Of a DNA stretch of 64,000 nt, positions 28,592 to 37,625 are shown piece by piece. Every line of letters starts with the position of its first letter. Position 1 is the first letter of the stretch. The notes under the pieces were generated by a model, which saw nothing but the letters and a program-made list of their open reading frames with translations, had not been told where the DNA came from and made no database searches. A program made the translations under genes and the position numbers. This stretch comes from Anaerolineae bacterium (GTDB lineage Bacteria > Chloroflexota > Anaerolineae > Aggregatilineales > Phototrophicaceae), in the NCBI GenBank assembly GCA_022843385.1, contig JALHNT010000028.1, positions 38,110 through 102,109 of the forward strand. Direction: 5' to 3'.

Positions 28592-29473
28592 CTAACCCTT
28601 GATAGCGCCGCGTGTCAGCCCGGATACGAAATAGCGCTGGAACAGCAGATAAAGCGCCAGCACCGGGATGATCGCCAGCACAATCGTGGCATTCAACAAA
28701 TGATACTGAGTGGCGTAGCGCCCCTGGAAACCCTGCAACCCCAGCGGGATCGTCCACATATCGCTGGAATTCATCACCACCAGCGCAATCGAAAACTCAT
28801 TCCAGGTTGCGACGAAATCCAGGATGAACAAGGCGGCTAGCGCCGGCAGTGACAGGGGCAGTATGACCCGCCAGTAGATGTCAAAATTGGTCGCTCCATC
28901 AATGCGGGCGGCTTCATCCAGTTCTCGTGGAATGTCTTTGAAAAAACCACTGAGTAGGAACACCTGATACGGCACACCGAAAGCGATGTAGGGAATAATC
29001 AGCCCCAGGTAGTTATTGAGCAAATTCAGGCTGACAATGATTTCGAACAAGGGAATCAAGGCCACTTGAATCGGGATCATCGTCCCCATGATGATGAGAA
29101 TGAATAGGATCTTCTGGTAACGAAAGCGCAGGCGAGTCAGGGCAAAAGCCGCCAGTGACGAAACAAACAAGCCTGCCGGTACTTTAACAGCAGCGACGAT
29201 GATGGTGTTCAGTCCATAGCGCTCCAGATTGGCGACCTCCCAGGCTTCCTGAAAGTTCTCTAGTTTTGGATTCAATGGCACATCAAACGGCGAGCCACGC
29301 AACAATTCGCGCGGGGTCTTGAGGGCGGTGAACACCATAAAGACGAACGGAATGACCCAGACTACAGTGACCACAAACAACGCTAACCAGGCAACCAGCT
29401 TGCCCACCGGAAAGGGGCGGCTCAGGCGGGGAACTGAGGATTGAGACATGGGATTGGTAAGGGTGGCGCTCAT
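28592..29473 (-). CDS. Carbohydrate ABC transporter permease (MalG-like)
   Basis: 293 aa, six membrane segments. The EAA loop reads ELDEAARIDGATNFDIYWRV, and the C-terminus ends LLFQRYFVSGLTRGAIKG, which is diagnostic of CUT1 MalG-type permeases. Its ATG overlaps the stop of the upstream MalF-like gene by four bases. The N-terminal 25 residues before the first helix are cytoplasmic and poorly conserved. Confidence 0.93.
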   Translation of the reverse strand: MSATLTNPMSQSSVPRLSRPFPVGKLVAWLALFVVTVVWVIPFVFMVFTALKTPRELLRGSPFDVPLNPKLENFQEAWEVANLERYGLNTIIVAAVKVPAGLFVSSLAAFALTRLRFRYQKILFILIIMGTMIPIQVALIPLFEIIVSLNLLNNYLGLIIPYIAFGVPYQVFLLSGFFKDIPRELDEAARIDGATNFDIYWRVILPLSLPALAALFILDFVATWNEFSIALVVMNSSDMWTIPLGLQGFQGRYATQYHLLNATIVLAIIPVLALYLLFQRYFVSGLTRGAIKG

Positions 29474-30411
29474 CGGTCATCCTCCCTGGTGGCCCAACGA
29501 ATATAAGGAACCACAATAACCAGCGTGATGGCAAAGAGAATCATGGCGATGGCCGTGCCAATGCCAAAGTTGTGAAAATTGAATGCCTGAAAGAATGACC
29601 AGGTTGCCAATACCTGGCTGGCCTGACCGGGCCCGCCGTATGTCATGGCATAGACCAGATCGAAGACTTTAAGGGCATTAATGATGGTCAGAGAGAACAC
29701 CACGATGAAGGTCTGGCGAAGACCTGGCAGCGTGATATTCCAGAACACGCGCCAATCATTCGCGCCATCGACTTTGGCGGCCTCGATCAATTCCTGATCG
29801 ATACGCTGCAACCCGGCCAGGAATAGGATCATATTGGTGCCGGTCACCTGCCAGACCGAGGCGACAAACACCGAGAACAGCACAATCCGTTCGCTGCCCA
29901 GCCAATCCTGTATCCAGCTCTCCAGCCCCAACCCTTTGAGAATGGCATTGACCATTCCCAGCGTCGGGTTATACATCCAGGACCACATCATGGAAACCAC
30001 AACAGTTGCCAACACGGCCGGCAGATAGATCAGTGTACGAAAGATCGAGCGCCCGAAGAGCGGTTGGTTGAGCGCCACCGCTAACCCCAAGCCCAGCGTT
30101 GTCGGGATGAGCAGCGACAGCACCGTCCAGAGGCCGCTGTTGCGTAAGGATGTCCAAAACACGCGATCTTCCGTCAAGACAAAGCGGTAATTTTCCAGGC
30201 CGACGAACACACGATCCGGCGTGATACCATCCCAGCGATGCAGGCTGAGGACAAAGGAGTTGAGGATGGGGTACAAAACAAAAATGCTGTAAAAAAACAA
30301 GGCGGGTATCAGAAAGGGCAGGACATTGAGGCGTTGCGACAGACCTTTTTTCTGTGTTCGACGGATGCGACTGCCGCCGGAAGCCTCATTAATTACAATA
30401 TGCTCACTCAT
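29470..30411 (-). CDS. Carbohydrate ABC transporter permease (MalF-like)
   Basis: 313 aa with six hydrophobic segments, starting LPFLIPALFFYSIFVLYPIL after a basic N-terminus. The EAA loop reads ELIEAAKVDGANDWRVFWNI. AMTYGGPGQASQVLATW is the typical loop near the last helices. It pairs with the MalG-like protein encoded next. No ATPase gene is in the operon, so a shared ATPase is expected. Confidence 0.93.
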   Translation of the reverse strand: MSEHIVINEASGGSRIRRTQKKGLSQRLNVLPFLIPALFFYSIFVLYPILNSFVLSLHRWDGITPDRVFVGLENYRFVLTEDRVFWTSLRNSGLWTVLSLLIPTTLGLGLAVALNQPLFGRSIFRTLIYLPAVLATVVVSMMWSWMYNPTLGMVNAILKGLGLESWIQDWLGSERIVLFSVFVASVWQVTGTNMILFLAGLQRIDQELIEAAKVDGANDWRVFWNITLPGLRQTFIVVFSLTIINALKVFDLVYAMTYGGPGQASQVLATWSFFQAFNFHNFGIGTAIAMILFAITLVIVVPYIRWATREDDR

Positions 30412-30456
30412 AGTTGGGGTGCCTTCAAAGCATCAAGATTGCTGCAATTGCCCGAA

Positions 30457-30482
30457 AGGGATAACCCAGATGGGCTATCCCT
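30457..30482 (-). repeat. Stem-loop after binding-protein gene, locus 3
   Basis: AGGGATAACCC (30457-30467) pairs with GGGCTATCCCT (30472-30482) around AGAT; one pair is a wobble or mismatch depending on strand. It lies in the 107-bp gap after the binding-protein stop and before the MalF-like start on the minus strand. This is the same position as the stems of the other three loci. Confidence 0.6.
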
Positions 30483-30518
30483 GTTCGGATGGCTGTCAGA
30501 TCAGGCGGTGCTGCAACA

Positions 30519-31784
30519 CTATTGCGGATTTTGGAGGTATGCCTCGACTTCAGCCTGCATGGCGGCGGCTGCATCTTCTGGCTTGACTGACCCAGCAATC
30601 ACATTGTCCTGTACCTGGAAGTACGAGAATTGCAGGCGATTGGGCAGGTCCTGGTCAGCCGGGAAGTATAGACCGGTATAACTGTTGATGACATCCGCCC
30701 ACTTCAATTGCAGTGGCACCAGATTATCGCTGGGACCGACTTCCTTGTTGGGCGAGACGACGCTGAAAGCACCCAGGTAGCGCTGCTGCACATCGGTGGA
30801 AGTCCAGTAGTCGGCAAAGCGCAGGGCTTCTTCCTTATTCTCGCTATTCTTGGAAAGCAGATACATCTCGACGAAGAACGAGAGGCGGCCTGTGCCGGTG
30901 GGGAAGACAAAGAAATCCCAATCTTCCGGAAGCTCTTCATCCGCGATCAGCGTACCCACATTCCAGTCACCTTCATAGAGCATGGCGGCTTCGCCACGAT
31001 AAACTGGAATCTTGGCTTCGCCGGGGTCAATGCCGAGGAAGTTCTCTGGCAGATAGCCACTATCAACCCAACGACGCAGTTCGACGTAAGCGGCTGTCAC
31101 ACATTCCTGATTCCAGGTGTCGGCCAACTGCTTGATCTGATCGTGGATTTCGGCACCGCAAGTCATTTCGATCAACGAGTCGAGCAAGCGCATAGTGTTC
31201 CAGCCAAACTTACCCCCGATGGACAGCGGGGTGATGCCGGCGGCGACCAGTTTGTCATTGGCGGCGATCAATTCGTCATAGGTAGTGGGGACACTGGTGA
31301 TGCCAGCCTGTTCAAAAAGATCCTTGCGATAGTACAGCCCCATCGCGTGAACTGTATACGGCACACCGTACAGCACATCTTTGTAGGTCACGCCATCCAG
31401 AGCAACAGCCGAGAAGCGATCTCCCCAACCGAATTGATCATAGTAGTCAGTCAGGGGTTCGACACCACCGGAGTCAATATAGAAACCGGCCTGGCTGGGG
31501 CCACTCCAGGTGAAGAAGAGATCCGGCGCGCCGGGGGTATTCAAAGCCACGCGCACCGCTTCTTTGTGGGCATCGGTGCCGCGCATTTGCACATCGACCT
31601 TGATGTCGGGATTGGCGGCTTCAAATTCCGCCACAATGTTCTCGATGGTCTCCATGCCAAAACCAGAGAATTGTAATGTCCACAACGAGATGGTTACCGG
31701 CTCCTGGGCAGTGGTAATCCCCACGCCCAGCAGCAGCATTAAAATCGAAGCTAACGGGAGCAATGGCCGAAAAATGTGTTTCAT
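30519..31784 (-). CDS. Extracellular sugar-binding protein (family 1)
   Basis: 421 aa from ATG 31784, with GAGGAC as ribosome site; a longer frame to 31805 is unlikely. The signal peptide is clear (KHIFRPLLPLASILMLLLGV), with cleavage probably after ITTAQ or TTA. The mature part is a SBP_bac_1-type fold: VTISLWTLQFSGFGMETIEN, then GAPDLFFTWSGPSQAGFYID, then MLYEGDWNVGTLIADEELPE. It is the first gene of the minus-strand operon that continues with two permeases and a DUF5060 hydrolase. It binds the oligosaccharide the hydrolase acts on. Confidence 0.92.
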   Translation of the reverse strand: MKHIFRPLLPLASILMLLLGVGITTAQEPVTISLWTLQFSGFGMETIENIVAEFEAANPDIKVDVQMRGTDAHKEAVRVALNTPGAPDLFFTWSGPSQAGFYIDSGGVEPLTDYYDQFGWGDRFSAVALDGVTYKDVLYGVPYTVHAMGLYYRKDLFEQAGITSVPTTYDELIAANDKLVAAGITPLSIGGKFGWNTMRLLDSLIEMTCGAEIHDQIKQLADTWNQECVTAAYVELRRWVDSGYLPENFLGIDPGEAKIPVYRGEAAMLYEGDWNVGTLIADEELPEDWDFFVFPTGTGRLSFFVEMYLLSKNSENKEEALRFADYWTSTDVQQRYLGAFSVVSPNKEVGPSDNLVPLQLKWADVINSYTGLYFPADQDLPNRLQFSYFQVQDNVIAGSVKPEDAAAAMQAEVEAYLQNPQ

Positions 31785-32167
31785 GATTTTGTCCTCAAAA
31801 TTCACAATGTGTTATCTAAGTTGACAACAGCAATACCAGTGCAGCATGGCGTTCCAGGCCACTACGATTTTGCAACAGATATGCTATTGAAACAGAATGT
31901 GTGTGCTGATTCTCACCTCCTCATGGCTGAAGCATCATTTGGAAAGGGTAATTCCGTCGTCTCAGCGCAACGCCTACCTGCTGCCTAAGCGGCTCGGTTT
32001 CGCTCCGCACCCCATTTGCGGGCTGTCCGATACAATCGCCCATTACTGGGTTAGATTGTATGCAGTATGTGGCATACCACTATGTCTTATGATAAACCAT
32101 TGTGCGTTTTTGTCAATCACTTCGTAATTGATAGTATGATAGCGGTGAAAACAGCGGATAGAGCATT
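31785..32167. other. Divergent promoter region, locus 3 / topoisomerase
   Basis: This 383-bp gap separates the minus-strand binding-protein operon from the plus-strand topoisomerase gene, so it must carry both promoters. TTGTCA at about 32115 with TATGAT at about 32140 could serve the topoisomerase, but the spacing is 19 bp. I see no convincing pair for the other direction and no open frame with real coding character. Confidence 0.4.
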
Positions 32168-34117
32168 ATGGGTAAACTGTATTTGGTGATCGTCGAATCA
32201 CCAGGCAAGATCAAAAAACTCAAGACCATACTCGGTGCGGACTACGAAATCATCGCCAGTATGGGTCATGTAGTTGATTTGCCGCCTAAATCGTTTGGCA
32301 TCAACCTCGCGACCATGCAACCCGATTATGTGGTGCTGAAAGGCGATGTGGCGAAGCGTATTCGAGGTGAAGCAAAAAAACCTTACAAGACTGTTTACCT
32401 GGCGTCTGATCCTGACCGGGAAGGCGAGGCCATCAGCTATCACGTTGCCAGTCTGATCAAACGAGCTAACCCGCAGGCAATGATGCAGCGGGTGACGTTT
32501 GATGCGATTACGCCCTCTGCTGTGAAAGCCGCCTTCGATCACCCACGCGCACTGGATAATCGGCTAGTCGCAGCTCAGGAAACGCGGCGTTTGTTGGACA
32601 GGATGGTGGGATTTCCGGCATCACGCTTCCTGTGGCAGTTTGTGCAAGGGACGGGATTATCGGCTGGGCGGGTACAAAGCGTGGCGCTGCGGCTAGTGGT
32701 CGAACGTGACCATGCCATTGCCATGTTCGTTGAGGAAGAATACTGGACAATTATCGGCTTATTCAAAGCAGAAGCTGGTGAATTCACCGCGAAACTGACC
32801 CGGTGGCACGGCAAAAAACCGGTTCTTAAAAATCAGGCGGATGCGGAAGCAATACTGACTGCCCTCAAAGACATCCCCTTCCATATCAAGGATGTGATAC
32901 GGAAACAGCGCCAGAAGAAACCGCCAGTACCCTTCGTCACCTCTTCGCTGCAACAGGCAGCTAGTTCGCATCTGAGACTGTCACCCGATACGACGATGAA
33001 GCTGGCACAGCAACTTTATGAGGGTGGATACATTACTTATATGCGGACAGATAGCCCGGCAGTATCACCCGAAGGGCAGGCAATGGCAAAGGCCACCATT
33101 CAGAAATTGTACGGGGAAAACTACATCGGCAGTGCGCACTACGCCGCCAAGGGCAATGCTCAGGAGGCGCACGAGTGCATTCGACCTACCGATACGGATA
33201 TCTCATCCCAGGCATTACGACTGACCTTTGGAAAAGAAAGTGAACGCGCCGCTGCCCTGTATGATCTCATCTACAAGCGCTTTCTTGCCAGTCAGATGGC
33301 AAATGCCATGTTTAACGAAGTCCACGTCAGCGTCACGGGTGGGGCAGCCCTCTTCAGCGCAAAAGGCTCACAACTCGCCTTCGATGGTTTCCTGCGGGTC
33401 TATGGGTACGATGAAGAAAGAGAGACGGCTAAACGGGCCGACGAAGAGGATGATGAAGAGACCCCCGTCAACAAGCAGCTCCCCTACTTAACAGCCGGGG
33501 AGACGGTACAGTCGCACAAATTCACGCCAGAGCAGCATTTTACGAAGCCGCCCGCCCATTACACCGAAGCCTTGTTGATTAAGGCGCTGGAGCAGCATGG
33601 CGTCGGCAGACCATCCACCTACGCGCAGACAGTTGCTACCATCAAGAAGCGTGGTTATGTGGAGATCCAGAACCGCAAACTGGCAGCGACGGCACTCGGT
33701 CAGGAAGTCCATCAGGTGCTCTCGACCAAACTGCCAGGATTGTTCGAAACGGTTTTCACCGCTCAAATGGAAACGACGCTGGACGAAATTGCTGCCGGGA
33801 ACCAGAACGGTCGTGACTATCTGCAGAGGTTCTGGATGCAGGTGTCGCCTCTGTTCGGGGAGCAGGTTATCACGGCAACATTGGCGCAATCCACGCCCCC
33901 AACCGAAGGCGATCCCCCCGCCCGCAAACGCACTCGGCGCACACCAGCCCGTCCCTCCTCCCGTAAGGCGAAAACCCCGGTGTCCGCACCCGTGAACAGT
34001 CTATTCGGCATCTGTGAGAAGTGTGGCAAGGCACTGGTAAAACGCAAAGGGCCACGCGGAGAGTTCCTGGGCTGTTCGGGTTTCCCTAAATGCCGTTTTA
34101 CCCGCCCTCTACCCTGA
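32168..34117 (+). CDS. topA: Type IA DNA topoisomerase (TopA)
   Basis: 649 aa. The N-terminal Toprim domain begins LYLVIVESPGKIKKLKTILG, with the acidic DPDREGEAISYH further on. The active-site tyrosine is Y291 in ITYMRTDSP. HAGRVQSV-like (LSAGRVQSVALRL), HECIRPT and the ALEQHGVGRPSTYA stretch complete the fold. A basic linker (residues about 585-610) precedes one C-terminal zinc ribbon (CEKCGKALVKRKG then CSGFPKC). TopA relaxes negative supercoils. The protein is shorter than the usual 700-850 aa because it has only one zinc ribbon. This could mean it is a second, accessory-type topoisomerase; I cannot tell whether another topA exists. Confidence 0.93.
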   Translation: MGKLYLVIVESPGKIKKLKTILGADYEIIASMGHVVDLPPKSFGINLATMQPDYVVLKGDVAKRIRGEAKKPYKTVYLASDPDREGEAISYHVASLIKRANPQAMMQRVTFDAITPSAVKAAFDHPRALDNRLVAAQETRRLLDRMVGFPASRFLWQFVQGTGLSAGRVQSVALRLVVERDHAIAMFVEEEYWTIIGLFKAEAGEFTAKLTRWHGKKPVLKNQADAEAILTALKDIPFHIKDVIRKQRQKKPPVPFVTSSLQQAASSHLRLSPDTTMKLAQQLYEGGYITYMRTDSPAVSPEGQAMAKATIQKLYGENYIGSAHYAAKGNAQEAHECIRPTDTDISSQALRLTFGKESERAAALYDLIYKRFLASQMANAMFNEVHVSVTGGAALFSAKGSQLAFDGFLRVYGYDEERETAKRADEEDDEETPVNKQLPYLTAGETVQSHKFTPEQHFTKPPAHYTEALLIKALEQHGVGRPSTYAQTVATIKKRGYVEIQNRKLAATALGQEVHQVLSTKLPGLFETVFTAQMETTLDEIAAGNQNGRDYLQRFWMQVSPLFGEQVITATLAQSTPPTEGDPPARKRTRRTPARPSSRKAKTPVSAPVNSLFGICEKCGKALVKRKGPRGEFLGCSGFPKCRFTRPLP

Positions 34118-34499
34118 CGGTAGTGACAGGAAATGATCTCGCACCTCGCGATGGCCCGGTGCATTATCCGGGGCCGCAGTCTGTTTAATGATCCAGATCC
34201 ACAAGAAACATCCCGCGTATTGACGGATGGCTCGTGAGAGATTCGTGTGTTCTACCCCTCGGTCTGGGTTTGGCGATGACGAGGCCCGTTTTTCGCGCTG
34301 TGCGTGAAAGCGTGGTCAAAGTTTTCAACGGCTCTCGTATGCGGCACTGTTTGTATATGCTTGGAATCGTTGCCAGCTCTACCACCAGCGTTATCCTCAG
34401 TATCCTATCCATATCCGCGATTTTGCTTGTCCATGATCTTCACCACTCCCCGTCTTCTCCGCTTTCAGGGAGTAAGCTCAAGGCCTGAAAACCATACAG
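34118..34499. other. Intergenic DNA upstream of the ROK gene
   Basis: About 380 bases with no frame of real coding character and no recognised RNA. I see no strong terminator for the topoisomerase gene. The promoter and operator of the ROK gene begin at 34500. Confidence 0.4.
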
Positions 34500-34528
34500 T
34501 TGACATTTGTTGAAACATGGCATAGATT
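34500..34528 (+). promoter_or_regulatory. Promoter of the ROK gene and locus 4
   Basis: TTGACA (34500-34505), 17 bp, then TAGATT (34523-34528). The -35 is perfect; the -10 keeps the most important first, second and last bases. Transcription would start near 34535, just before the operator at 34541-34555. Confidence 0.65.
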
Positions 34529-34540
34529 AGTGGAAGGTTA

Positions 34541-34555
34541 TTTCATTCAGTGAAA
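34541..34555. promoter_or_regulatory. ROK repressor operator, copy 1
   Basis: TTTCATTCAGTGAAA is a near-palindrome that differs at only two of 15 positions from TTTCACTGAGTGAAA at 35771-35785. It lies between the promoter and the ROK start codon at 34560. Its position predicts autorepression. Confidence 0.7.
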
Positions 34556-34559
34556 AAAG

Positions 34560-35753
34560 ATGTCCAGCTCAATCCCCGGCACCCGCGATTTGATCAAAGC
34601 TATGAACCGCAACCTCCTGCTCAACAACCTGCGGCGCGAAGGCATTCTCTCGCGCACCCAGTTGACCGAGATGTCAGGCTTGAGTGTTGGTGCCGTATCG
34701 CAAATTATTAATGAGCTAATCGACGAAAAATGGATCTTTGAAAGCGGCGAAGGCGACTATACCGGCGGGCGGCGGCAGATGCTGCTTCGCCTCAACCCGG
34801 ATGCCGGATATGCCCTGGGACTGAAGGTCATGGAAGCACGGGTGGTCTGCGCTGTGACCAGTTTCGAAGCGCGCGTACTCCACTACAGCGACTATCCCCT
34901 GCAACATGCGCCGACGCCATCGGTCCTGGTCAGTGAATTGGCAACCATTGTTGAGCATACAATCGCCGCCTCTGGCCTGAGCCGCGACACCTTCTTTGGG
35001 ATTGGTGTGGGGCTGGCGGGTGTCATAAACCCCCATGAAGGAATTGTTCATTTTTCGCCTTTCCTCGGTTTGCATGACACTCCGCTGGCAGCGATGTTAC
35101 AAGAGCAACTGGGTCTACCGGTCGCGATTGAGAACGACGTCAATACCCTCACCCTGACCGAGCATCTTTTCGGCGCTGGACGTCATCATCAAAACTTCGT
35201 CGTCGTCACGGTCGGGCGCGGCGTCGGCATGGGAATGGTGTTGCATGGACAACTTTACCAGGGAGCGCGGGGCGGAGCCGGTGAGATTGGTCATACCATC
35301 ATCAATCTGGAAAAAGCGCGGATCGGCTCGCCTGAAAATGGCAGTGTGGAGGCATACGCCTCAGATCCAGCGGTCTTGGATGCGTTCAGGCGGGCCACGA
35401 ATCGCCCCAACGCCACCTTGATGGATGTCGTTCAGGCAGCCGAGGCTGGCGACAAGGCAGCCATAGAAGCGCTGCACACCAGCGGAGAGCATCTGGGGGT
35501 GGCGCTGGCGAATATCATCAACATCCTGAATCCATCCTTGGTCATCATCAGTGGCGAGGGTGTCCAGGCGGGCGATTTCCGTCTGCAGCCGATGCTAGAA
35601 GCCATGCATCGCTACACCTTCAATGGACTCATGGATGATGTCGAAGTCATCATCGAGCCGGCGGATGACCGCACCTGGGCGCGCGGTGCCGCGGTGTTGG
35701 TGCTCAATCGAGTATTCGCGTCACCTTTGGCTGTCCGGCAAATCGCTGATTAG
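34560..35753 (+). CDS. ROK-family transcriptional repressor (NagC/Mlc/XylR-like)
   Basis: 397 aa. The N-terminal winged helix contains LSRTQLTEMSGLSVGAVSQI, and the adjoining wing ends GGRRQMLLRLNPDAGYALGL. The ROK sugar-kinase fold follows (GIGVGLAGVINPHEG, VAIENDVNTLTLTEHLFGAG, GARGGAGEIGH). The zinc-binding CxCG-x2-GCxE cluster of NagC/Mlc is absent: after EIGHTIIN the sequence reads LEKARIGSPENGSVEAYAS, with no cysteine. The protein is therefore a zinc-less variant. It precedes an ABC importer with GH15 and GH31 enzymes and probably represses that operon until a sugar ligand binds. The two operators flanking it support this. Confidence 0.9.
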   Translation: MSSSIPGTRDLIKAMNRNLLLNNLRREGILSRTQLTEMSGLSVGAVSQIINELIDEKWIFESGEGDYTGGRRQMLLRLNPDAGYALGLKVMEARVVCAVTSFEARVLHYSDYPLQHAPTPSVLVSELATIVEHTIAASGLSRDTFFGIGVGLAGVINPHEGIVHFSPFLGLHDTPLAAMLQEQLGLPVAIENDVNTLTLTEHLFGAGRHHQNFVVVTVGRGVGMGMVLHGQLYQGARGGAGEIGHTIINLEKARIGSPENGSVEAYASDPAVLDAFRRATNRPNATLMDVVQAAEAGDKAAIEALHTSGEHLGVALANIINILNPSLVIISGEGVQAGDFRLQPMLEAMHRYTFNGLMDDVEVIIEPADDRTWARGAAVLVLNRVFASPLAVRQIAD

Positions 35754-35770
35754 TTTTTTTCGTCCTATTT

Positions 35771-35785
35771 TTTCACTGAGTGAAA
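35771..35785. promoter_or_regulatory. ROK repressor operator, copy 2
   Basis: TTTCACTGAGTGAAA is a perfect palindrome apart from its central base. It ends one base before the permease ATG at 35787. It matches copy 1 at 13 of 15 positions. Occupancy here would block transcription or translation entry into the transport genes. No clear -35/-10 pair lies in the short gap, so a promoter would have to be inside the end of the ROK gene. Confidence 0.72.
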
Positions 35786-35786
35786 G

Positions 35787-36686
35787 ATGATGAGGATGTC
35801 GTGGAATAGTGGATTTCAGCGCTGGAAATGGGTAGGGTTCTTCCTGCTCCCTGGACTCATCGGTCTGTCGCTGTTTGTCCTGTACCCCATCGTTTCATCC
35901 TTCTGGCTGGCCTTTCAGGACTGGAATCTGATCCGTCCACCGGAGTTTGTCGGGTTGAGTAATTTTCAGGAGCTTCTCAGCGATGCCGATTTCTGGCGTG
36001 CTTTGCGCTACACGCTCACCTTTATTGTGATGTATATCCCGCTGGTATTTGTGATGGGGCTGGGGCTGGCGCTCTTTCTCAATCGAAAGCTGCCAGGAAT
36101 GCTCATCGTCCGTGCCTCAACCTTTTTGCCGGTGGTGGCATCGTGGGTGGTCGTCTCGCTGATCTGGAAGTGGATTTTCAACCCGTCCTATGGACTGTTG
36201 AATTTTGTGTTGAGATTAGCGGGCATTGAAGGCCCGGACTGGCTCTTCGAACCCCAGACAGCGGTTTATGCGATGGTCATCACCAGCGTTTGGAAAGATG
36301 TCGGCTATATCGCGCTGCTCTATCTGGGTGGCTTGCAGAATATCTCGGAAACCTATTATGAAGCGGCGCGGATTGACGGCGCCAATCGTTGGCGCTGCCT
36401 GCGTCACATCACCCTGCCGCTGCTCACTCCAACGATGTTCTTCGTCGCCATCACCCTGCTCATCAATTACTTTCAGATGTTCGAGCAGGTCTGGCTGATG
36501 CCCATGCGTGACAGCGCAGCGGATCGGCAGGTCGAAGTGATCGTGACGGAGGTTGTCAAGAATGCCTTCAGTTACAGCCGCGTGGGCTATGCCTCAGCCA
36601 TGTCCTGGGTGCTGTTCCTGCTGATCTTCGCCATCACCTTCGTTCAGCTTCGTTTGCAAAAACGGTGGGTGTACTATGCGGAGTGA
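35787..36686 (+). CDS. Carbohydrate ABC transporter permease (MalF-like)
   Basis: 299 aa; starts at 35787, 35790 or 35796 are all possible. Six membrane segments, beginning WVGFFLLPGLIGLSLFVLYP. The EAA loop reads TYYEAARIDGANRWRCLRHI. The end overlaps the next permease by 11 bases. First gene of the importer of locus 4, immediately behind the second ROK operator. Confidence 0.92.
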   Translation: MMRMSWNSGFQRWKWVGFFLLPGLIGLSLFVLYPIVSSFWLAFQDWNLIRPPEFVGLSNFQELLSDADFWRALRYTLTFIVMYIPLVFVMGLGLALFLNRKLPGMLIVRASTFLPVVASWVVVSLIWKWIFNPSYGLLNFVLRLAGIEGPDWLFEPQTAVYAMVITSVWKDVGYIALLYLGGLQNISETYYEAARIDGANRWRCLRHITLPLLTPTMFFVAITLLINYFQMFEQVWLMPMRDSAADRQVEVIVTEVVKNAFSYSRVGYASAMSWVLFLLIFAITFVQLRLQKRWVYYAE

Positions 36687-37563
36687 TGCCTTGATACAGC
36701 CTACTACACATCAGGCACAGGTAGCATCTGGCGACAGCGGTCGGGTGTTCGCGGTGGTTATCCAGTCCCTCGGCATGATTGTGATCGTGGCGCTGATGGT
36801 GCTGCCGTTTCTGTGGATGTTCAGCACATCGCTCAAGACGCAGGAATATATCCTGCAAACGACGCCGCAGTTGATCCCCAATCCGGCCACGCTGGAAAGC
36901 TATACCCAACTGGCCGAACGTATTGACCTGGGACGTACCTTTTTCAACAGCGCCTTTGTCGCAATCGTGGGAACCATTGGGCAGATCATCATCTCTGCCA
37001 TGTCTGCCTATGCATTTTCTCGGCTGGAGTGGCCGGGGCGCAACGCTGTATTTGTGCTCTATCTGGCGACCATGATGATCCCGGCCGTGGTGATGGTCAT
37101 CCCGCAGTTCATTTTGATCCGCAACCTGGGCTGGATGAACACCTACACCGCCTTGATTGTGCCTGGTTTGTTCAGCGCTTTTGGCACCTTCCTGCTGCGC
37201 CAGTCCTTTCTGACCATCCCGAAGGACTTTGAAGAGGCGGCCTTTGTCGATGGCGCGAACCACTTCATTATCTTCTGGCAGATTACCCTGCCGTTGTCGC
37301 TGCCGGCGCTGGCAACGCTCGCTGTATTCAGCTTTATGGGCTACTGGAACAACTATCTCTATCCCTTGTTCGTGGCGCGGAAGGATGAGGTCATGACGCT
37401 GCCGATTGCCCTGGCAACGCTCCAAGCCGGGCCACGCGCCCTGACCGAGTGGAATATGGTCATGGCAGGGTCGGTGATTACTGTCCTGCCGATTCTGGTG
37501 GCTTACCTGCTGGCGCAGCGCTGGTTTGTCTCCGGCGCGATTTCCAGCGGGATTAAAGGATAG
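36676..37563 (+). CDS. Carbohydrate ABC transporter permease (MalG-like)
   Basis: 295 aa, six membrane segments. The EAA loop reads DFEEAAFVDGANHFIIFWQI, and the C-terminus ends LLAQRWFVSGAISSGIKG. The start overlaps the MalF-like gene, indicating translational coupling. The last EAA-region residue pattern (EAAFVDGA instead of EAARIDGA) is a mild deviation that also occurs in the family. Confidence 0.92.
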   Translation: MRSDALIQPTTHQAQVASGDSGRVFAVVIQSLGMIVIVALMVLPFLWMFSTSLKTQEYILQTTPQLIPNPATLESYTQLAERIDLGRTFFNSAFVAIVGTIGQIIISAMSAYAFSRLEWPGRNAVFVLYLATMMIPAVVMVIPQFILIRNLGWMNTYTALIVPGLFSAFGTFLLRQSFLTIPKDFEEAAFVDGANHFIIFWQITLPLSLPALATLAVFSFMGYWNNYLYPLFVARKDEVMTLPIALATLQAGPRALTEWNMVMAGSVITVLPILVAYLLAQRWFVSGAISSGIKG

Positions 37564-37625
37564 GTTTCGTCAAGCGACGAAATGCGCTTGTGTTTCTAAA
37601 TTGAATTCAAGGAAAGGATTTGCTG

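Noticed and set aside
30708..31676. 322-residue plus-strand frame inside the locus 3 binding-protein gene
   Set aside because: The minus-strand protein has a signal peptide and family motifs; the plus frame has none.
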